This document shows positions 59,806 to 64,000 of a stretch of DNA of 64,000 nt, piece by piece; the stretch's first letter is position 1, and each line of letters starts with the position of its first letter. This stretch comes from Mesotoga sp. Brook.08.105.5.1 (GTDB taxonomy: Bacteria > Thermotogota > Thermotogae > Petrotogales > Kosmotogaceae): positions 1 through 64,000 of the forward strand of contig NZ_AYTW01000028.1 of assembly GCF_002752635.1 (NCBI RefSeq), written 5' to 3'. A program made the position numbers and the translations under genes. The notes beneath the pieces are model-generated. The model was not told where the DNA came from. It saw nothing but the letters and a program-made list of their open reading frames with translations, and made no database searches.

Positions 59806-60001
59806 ACAACTCATTCTTCTGGGTATCGATCACTGCCGCGTAGTCAACCGCATAATTTGAAGGGATCACCTTCAGAGTTATGAGGTTTCCCATCACAGTC
59901 TCGACTTCAGATTGAGTGAGACTCGCCTTGGGCTCCTTTATGTAGAAGCCCTTGGACTTCTTCGCGGCTGAATCGTACCACCTAACGCTCAGGTTTCTCA
60001 T
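59792..60001 (-). CDS. DUF2922-family small protein
   Basis: The product has 69 residues and an AGGAGG start site. The pattern KEPKASLTQSEVETVMGNLITLKVI followed by AVDYAAVIDTQ corresponds to DUF2922 (L-T-x-x-E-V-x-x-x-M-x-x-I ... A-x-V-x-x). Such proteins are known mainly from Firmicutes mobile elements and plasmids beside DUF1659 genes, as here. Function unknown. Its 3' end overlaps the 3' end of the convergent four-helix-bundle gene by 14 nt. Confidence 0.75.
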   Translation of the reverse strand: MRNLSVRWYDSAAKKSKGFYIKEPKASLTQSEVETVMGNLITLKVIPSNYAVDYAAVIDTQKNELFNLI

Positions 60002-60022
60002 GTGAGTTCCTCCTTTCGAGTA

Positions 60023-60062
60023 ACGGTTCTCAGTTGACCGTTATCCGTCCTCCGAAAGAGCT
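60023..60062. repeat. Short dispersed repeat, inverted copy of the one near 63.18 kb
   Basis: The reverse complement reads GCTCTTTCGGAGGACGG and then AACGGTCAAC, closely matching 63,163-63,199 (GCTCTTTCGGAGAACGG, AACCGTTGAC). It is one of several elements shared within this 4-kb region. Confidence 0.6.
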
Positions 60063-60197
60063 ATAAAGTGCAGTGGCATTGCATTTTCGATCCTAATCGG
60101 CGAACGGACTACGGCCTACGGTTACATTGTTTCACCGGTCAGAGGTAAGAAGTTCCCAACTTCAAACCTCCAGCCTCTACCCTCTTACATCAGTCTC

Positions 60198-60434
60198 TTA
60201 ATCGATCGGTCCGAGGGTCTGGGTTTCAACTAGCTTGATATCGGCGATGATGTAATCGGTGAGGCCTGCGATGTTATAGGCTGCGTCATAAGCCTCCTGC
60301 GCAGTCATTGCCGAATCGACTTTGAGAGTCTGCCTCGAGAGGACTGGTTTGTCGTCCTCAATAACACCTGTATCCCAGGTGATCGAGAGTGCCTTCTCAG
60401 TTCCTACTACCATTACAGTTGTGCCAAGTCCCAT
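60198..60434 (-). CDS. DUF1659-family small protein
   Basis: The product has 78 residues and an AAGGAGGAATTTTC start site. It reads KALSITWDTG...PVLSRQTLKVDSAMTAQEAYDAAYNIAGLTDYIIADIKLVET, the DUF1659 layout (L-x-x-x-F-x-x-G...R-x-x-x-x-V...A-x-x-x-D-x-x-x-x-A-x-x-I-x-x-L). It forms a small-protein set with the DUF2922 and 80-residue genes and is probably the first of that operon. Role unknown. Confidence 0.75.
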   Translation of the reverse strand: MGLGTTVMVVGTEKALSITWDTGVIEDDKPVLSRQTLKVDSAMTAQEAYDAAYNIAGLTDYIIADIKLVETQTLGPID

Positions 60435-60491
60435 GAAAATTCCTCCTTGATCTAGAGACCGGGGTCAGAGGTAGGGGGGTTAGGGGTTTGA

Positions 60492-60515
60492 AAGATCTTA
60501 CCCACCCGCTACCAC
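60492..60515. repeat. Short repeat, inverted relative to copies near 62.25 and 63.08 kb
   Basis: AAGATCTTAC...CCCGCTACCACG is the reverse complement of the GGTAGC(G/A)GGTT...GTAAGATC element. A related CTGCTACCACG also occurs at 489-499 near the hairpin array. Confidence 0.6.
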
Positions 60516-60860
60516 GTTCCCGCAACCTCCGTTTTTTATTCGTGGCCACGTGAGATGAATATATATCACCGGGTCAAAAATCTCCAAGCTCAGGTGAAAA
60601 ACACCTGACTTTGGCTCTGGAATTACGGGAATGTATAATCAGAATGTGGAAGCAAAGGCTCGTTTCTCGAGAGTGACGGCCGTTAATTCTAAGAGCGGTT
60701 CGACACAAAAAACGAAATAAAATCGATGAAAGAACAAGAAATAGAATCAAAGAAATCGAGCAAAGAAAATAATCCGATCTAATCAGCAATAATCATGAAT
60801 AATAAGCTGTATTTGAAAATCGCTCCGGTCTCTCAATACTGAAAAGCTCATGAATAGTTA

Positions 60861-60890
60861 TTGACAGCATTTATGGGAATGAGATAGAAT
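60861..60890 (+). promoter_or_regulatory. Promoter upstream of the XRE regulator gene
   Basis: TTGACA (60,861-60,866) and TAGAAT (60,885-60,890) are separated by 18 nt. This is the best promoter for the rightward genes starting at 61,239. Confidence 0.6.
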
Positions 60891-61238
60891 ATATACAACC
60901 TGTTTTGATTGACTTACGGAGCTTATGGAGGTTCTTCAAAATATGGATAGTTTTGAAAAAACTGCTTTTATCTTTTGTTCTCTTTGTTTAAGGGTTTCTT
61001 TCTTGAAGAACTCAACTTCAGGTTTGTCCCCGTAGAATGACATTGGAATTCCTGACTGCACAGGAAACAAGTCCGTTCAAGTTTCAAGCATACTACTGCG
61101 TTTCAAAGCTAAAGACAGTCCGGTAATATCAGCATGAATATGAAGAGATGATTTGAAGTATATCGAAGGCTTCGAAGCCGATGCATTCAGAAAATAGAGT
61201 TCTGAATGAACTGCTTCCATGCAGAGAGGAGGTGATTT

Positions 61239-61526
61239 ATGGGCAACCTGCGCGATGAGAGGATCATGAAGCAGCTTAGCCAGAGGGAGCTTGGAGAGGT
61301 GATCGGGAAGGACCAGAAGTATATCTCCGAGGTCGAATTTGGAAGGATAATTCCCTGTTTCCAGAAAGCGGATACGCTTGCCCGTTTTCTCGAGGTTCCG
61401 GTGGAGAGGATCTTTCCCTGTTTCACGAGAACTTCCCGCTTTCCCGGCTACAAGGATATCATGTATCTCTACAGTCTCGGATATGACATAGGGGTATATG
61501 AGAACGTTCTGAGAGAACTAACATGA
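61239..61526 (+). CDS. XRE-family helix-turn-helix regulator
   Basis: The product has 95 residues and the start follows AGAGGAGGTGATTT. The HTH spans residues ~3-58: LRDERIMKQLSQRELGEVIGKDQKYISEVEFGRIIP, then LARFLEVPVERIFP. The last 35 residues are unusual for a phage repressor. It is the first gene of the rightward element operon and likely controls element gene expression. Confidence 0.85.
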   Translation: MGNLRDERIMKQLSQRELGEVIGKDQKYISEVEFGRIIPCFQKADTLARFLEVPVERIFPCFTRTSRFPGYKDIMYLYSLGYDIGVYENVLRELT

Positions 61527-61538
61527 AGGAGGCACAGT

Positions 61539-61607
61539 ATGACTAACGAGAACAGGGTTATTAAAAGGCAACCGAATAGGAAGACACACAAGGGAACCGG
61601 GAGGTGA
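61539..61607 (+). CDS. Tiny basic peptide (22 residues)
   Basis: The ATG follows GAAGGAGGCACAGT and encodes MTNENRVIKRQPNRKTHKG plus three residues. The stop overlaps the GGGAGGTGA ribosome-binding site of the next gene. The strong site and tight packing argue for translation, either as a peptide or as a leader coupling the next gene. Confidence 0.45.
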   Translation: MTNENRVIKRQPNRKTHKGTGR

Positions 61608-61613
61608 TACACC

Positions 61614-63062
61614 ATGAATCCGGCAGTAAAAAACGAGAACGGATCCCCTGCACGAGACCCGCTCTCAAGAAACAAATGTAACAACACGCAACTAAATACT
61701 ACCACTTTCAGGCGGGAAAGGTCTAATTCTGTTTACCCTTTTTGCAACAGTGATATTACTTCGGCAATTCACGCAGAAGAAGCGTCAGGAATAGGACAGA
61801 ATTTCTCTTGTCCATACATTTCCAGGCAATTAGCTCCTGAGAAATCGGAGAACGGAGAACGGCTGACGGAGAACCGTCACCCGTTCCCCTTATCCTACTC
61901 CCGAATCAAAGCCTTCGTGGAATGCCCTCACAGGTTCTATCTCCGTTATTTTGAAGGCCTGCCAGAAGCTCAGGGAGAGGGAAGAAAACATAACGGTCTC
62001 ATCTTGAGGGCTGTGTTCAACGCTTATCTCGGTAATTCTCCTACTCCATTGCTCTTTGGAGAAAACCTCAAGAGGGATATGGAGCAGATAGAGTTCGGAG
62101 TTCAATTCCTCAAGAGCAAAGAGGTTCTTGCCCTCAATATCCCCTTCGCTCTGGACAGATTCTCCAATCCGGTACCCTTCGACGAACCAGAAGTCGTGTT
62201 TAGGGGCATAGCGCAGTGTCTTTACACTGCGCCGGGGTCGGAGACAGGTGGTAGCAGGTTCGTAAGATCACAATTCAATTCAAATGGAGGAAATGATGAT
62301 CAGGGAACGTCATCCGATGTCCGTTCACCGTTCGCCGACAAAGCTGTAAGGAGCTTTGAATCTGATTTTCTTGGTCTTTCGGATGACGGAGGACCTGAGA
62401 CGGTCAACCAGGCTCTTACCCTCTGTCACTTCAAGGCGGGGTTTGGCGATCCCGACTGGGAGAGGCTTCTTATATACGCCTGGGCCTTATCGAGAGGGGG
62501 ATATAACATAGGCAGGATAGAATGGGTCTCTCTTTCTGCGGGGGCTTCCTTCTCGAAAGAGATAACGAAAGAGAACCTCGAAGAGGCGGGAATCAATCTC
62601 TATGCCTGGATAAACCAGATTCTTCAGAGCGACTTTTCGCCCGAAGCCGGAGATCACTGCTCCTACTGCCTGTATCATTCACTCTGTCCTCTCATGGAGA
62701 AGCTTGGAGAGGATCTCACGATAAGTGACAGTGACTCTTTGAAGAAGACCCTTCAGAAGACAGTCGCCTTTCAGGAAGGGGCGAAGAAGATGAAGAAGCT
62801 CGCGGATGAGTTCATAGACAGGGAAGGGATAGGAAAGGTTGAGCTAAATGACTATGAATACGCTAGCGATGAAGCTCCAACTCAGATAAGGCTTCTGGAT
62901 AGAGAGGCGGCTCTGGATACAGTCGTCGGGCTTCCAGATCCATTCAAATTCATCACGTTCAAGAACCTTTCGGAGCTGGTCGACTATCTTCCCGAAGAAG
63001 CCTACGAGAAGAAAGAGAAGCTGAAGCCGGTGAGGAGGTTTCGAAGGGCCGCTGAGCGCTGA
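61614..63062 (+). CDS. RecB-family PD-(D/E)XK nuclease with in-frame repeat insertion
   Basis: The product has 482 residues. The domain starts only at ~94 with LSYSRIKAFVECPHRFYLRYFEGLPE, the Cas4/RecB-type entry motif. FDEPEVVFRGIAQCLY, LCHFKAGFG and LLIYAWALSRGG correspond to the nuclease strands, where the expected D and E-x-K residues appear altered. CSYCLYHSLCP (Cys 349, 352, 358) resembles the C-terminal iron-sulfur cluster motif, with the first Cys probably the one in VECPHRF. Residues ~1-90 and ~210-245 are Ser/Asn/Arg-rich, and the second matches an intergenic repeat. A phage- or element-type recombination nuclease is likely; activity is uncertain. Confidence 0.7.
   Translation: MNPAVKNENGSPARDPLSRNKCNNTQLNTTTFRRERSNSVYPFCNSDITSAIHAEEASGIGQNFSCPYISRQLAPEKSENGERLTENRHPFPLSYSRIKAFVECPHRFYLRYFEGLPEAQGEGRKHNGLILRAVFNAYLGNSPTPLLFGENLKRDMEQIEFGVQFLKSKEVLALNIPFALDRFSNPVPFDEPEVVFRGIAQCLYTAPGSETGGSRFVRSQFNSNGGNDDQGTSSDVRSPFADKAVRSFESDFLGLSDDGGPETVNQALTLCHFKAGFGDPDWERLLIYAWALSRGGYNIGRIEWVSLSAGASFSKEITKENLEEAGINLYAWINQILQSDFSPEAGDHCSYCLYHSLCPLMEKLGEDLTISDSDSLKKTLQKTVAFQEGAKKMKKLADEFIDREGIGKVELNDYEYASDEAPTQIRLLDREAALDTVVGLPDPFKFITFKNLSELVDYLPEEAYEKKEKLKPVRRFRRAAER
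62240..62345. repeat. Repeat element carried in frame inside the nuclease gene
   Basis: Contains GGTAGCAGGTTCGTAAGATC (62,250-62,269) and CCGTTCACCGTTCGCCG (62,331-62,347), in the same order as the intergenic copy at 63,077-63,130. The encoded residues are low-complexity (GSRFVRSQFNSNGGNDDQ), interrupting the otherwise conserved nuclease chain. Confidence 0.65.
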
Positions 63063-63221
63063 ACGCTGGGGGTATGGGGTAGCGGGTTCGTAAGATCTTG
63101 ACCAACCCCAAGAGAGTTAACGGTTCACCGAGAGGACATAAGAGCGGTTAGGCCATTGACCTGGCTCTTTCGGAGAACGGCGAACCGTTGACGGACAACT
63201 ATTTCTAATGGAGGTTTTACC
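63063..63221. repeat. Intergenic copies of the element repeats
   Basis: GGTAGCGGGTTCGTAAGATC (63,078-63,097), CGGTTCACCG (63,121-63,130) and GCTCTTTCGGAGAACGG (63,164-63,180) lie between the nuclease gene and the initiator-like gene. Each has a counterpart elsewhere in 60.0-62.4 kb. Confidence 0.65.
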
Positions 63222-64000
63222 GTGAATTACATAGAACTTATAAACAACTTTTGGATAGCGAACAAGATACACAAGTTCAACTCTCTCGAGACATCTCTTT
63301 ATTTCTTCATACTAGATTACGCCAACAACGCTAGATGGCCCGAGAGTTTCATAGTTCCAAACGGGATAGTTCAGAGCGTATACGGATGCACGAAGGGACA
63401 GCTCACAAGAGCTAGAAGAAGACTTTGCAAGGCGGGACTCATTTCCTATGAATCGGGCGACAGATTCAACCCCGGAAAATACTCGATTTCCGCGTTCCCG
63501 ATGGATACCCGACACGTCCCTGACGCGTCCTTGACAGATACCCCGACGCGTGCCGAGAATCAGATTTCAACAGCCGCAGATGACGAGGAAATGAATGCTC
63601 TCGACCAAAGCACGGTTGATCGCGATGAGAGCCCGAAGAGTCCCCGATGCGTTCCCGATACGTTCTCGACTGATCCCAATAATATAAACAAAACTAAACC
63701 AAAGAAAACTAAAGAAGAAAGTACACAATTACCTAACGGTAATTCGTCAGTGAGACTGACGGGTGAGAGTCGGATTTCCGGTGGATTGTCGGCTTTTTCC
63801 GGTGTTGAAGAGAAATCAGAAGAGGAAACGGATCGAGAAGAGCAGACGACATTTTATGTGAAAGATGAGTCGTACGATGAAAAGGGAGTCACTTCTTTTT
63901 GCGGAGCCCAAACAGACGACGACTCTCCGCCTTTCACATCGGATGAATCTCAGTTCCAGCGGAGATCGGCCGACTTTTGCGTACCGTACGAGAAGATCCG
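63222..64000 (+). CDS. Winged-helix replication-initiator-like protein (partial, runs off window)
   Basis: A GTG 7 nt after TGGAGG opens a frame that stays open to the window end (259 codons). The first ~90 residues read MNYIELINNFWIANKIHKFN, LYFFILDYANNARWP, CTKGQLTRARRRLCKAGLISYESG, the pattern of N-terminal winged-helix domains of phage/plasmid replisome organisers of the DnaD/GntR-like type. It is followed by a long Ser/Asp/Glu-rich linker containing NNINKTKPKKTKEE. The C-terminal domain is beyond the window. Its position fits the replication module of an integrated element. Confidence 0.75.
   Translation, partial: MNYIELINNFWIANKIHKFNSLETSLYFFILDYANNARWPESFIVPNGIVQSVYGCTKGQLTRARRRLCKAGLISYESGDRFNPGKYSISAFPMDTRHVPDASLTDTPTRAENQISTAADDEEMNALDQSTVDRDESPKSPRCVPDTFSTDPNNINKTKPKKTKEESTQLPNGNSSVRLTGESRISGGLSAFSGVEEKSEEETDREEQTTFYVKDESYDEKGVTSFCGAQTDDDSPPFTSDESQFQRRSADFCVPYEKI

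Larger units (their letters stand above)
60435..61238. other. 0.8-kb regulatory and repeat region between divergent element operons
   Basis: It contains an inverted copy of the GGTAGCGGGTT...AAGATC repeat (60,492-60,515) and the promoter at 60,861-60,890. No gene with a ribosome-binding site was seen on either strand. The leader between that promoter and the XRE gene would be about 340 nt. Confidence 0.5.

Noticed and set aside
60574-60789. 71-codon minus-strand frame in the element spacer
   Set aside because: No ribosome-binding site, atypical composition, and no recognisable family.
1-64000. rRNA and tRNA genes
   Set aside because: Scanned by eye for conserved rRNA stretches and cloverleaf T-loop motifs; none convincing. 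A covariance-model search would be needed to exclude a tRNA.

Overview
The window looks like a chromosome segment of a Mesotoga-like member of the Thermotogota. This is an inference from the density of sugar ABC-transporter operons with ROK, LacI, AraR-like and GntR regulators, strong AGGAGG ribosome-binding sites with frequent GTG/TTG starts, and moderate GC content. I recognised no rRNA, tRNA or CRISPR array. Several genes are frame-disrupted and several intergenic stretches of 0.6-2.4 kb look eroded, so the region is evolving quickly or the assembly carries some indels.

Layout. 0.2-0.5 kb: an array of nine short hairpins with variable stems and conserved spacers. 0.5-5.4 kb: an AraR-like repressor with promoter and operator, a small secreted protein, a flavodoxin-fold reductase, a structured repeat and a frame-disrupted FAD oxidoreductase. 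6.8-11.9 kb: a surface-fibre-like locus with three related exported beta-rich proteins, a periplasmic-chaperone-like protein and an 871-residue outer-membrane barrel protein. I read this as a candidate chaperone-usher-like system. 13.4-14.2 kb: structured repeats. 14.3-17.8 kb: a TetR regulator with clear promoter and operator, then a P-type Ca2+-ATPase, then a relic of a C1-family peptidase. 19-23.7 kb: a carbohydrate/nucleoside ABC transporter operon with a uridine-phosphorylase-like enzyme and a GntR/UTRA regulator. 24.3-30.1 kb: a ROK regulator, a RbsB/RbsA/RbsC-type transporter and an unassigned hydrolase-like protein. 31-34 kb: DUF5685, DnaJ-TPR and DedA-like genes and a RelE-type toxin-antitoxin pair. 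34.8-41.6 kb: an operon with an ABC importer (no ATPase), a LacI regulator, an exported DUF4185 (GH183-type) protein and a cytoplasmic DUF2961 (GH172) protein. These two enzyme families suggest use of D-arabinan-like glycans.

42-58.6 kb is a defence island. It holds a CBASS-type operon (2TM-NUDIX effector, CD-NTase, E2-like protein) with two further translationally coupled genes: an uncharacterised protein and a Cys-based phosphatase-like protein. Next to it, on the other strand, is a complete type I restriction-modification set with an extra single-TRD S-like subunit, a YgjP-type metallopeptidase, an AbiJ-like protein, a broken membrane-protein gene and a large orphan gene. 59-64 kb looks like part of an integrated element: DUF1659 and DUF2922 small proteins, a four-helix-bundle gene between 40-bp inverted repeats, an XRE regulator, a RecB-family nuclease with a repeat element carried in frame, and a replication-initiator-like gene running off the window end.

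Most intergenic space is occupied by dispersed hairpin-rich repeats. The most promising undescribed items are the chaperone-usher-like locus, the extended CBASS operon, the GH172/GH183-type operon, and the hairpin arrays whose stems differ while their spacers are conserved.
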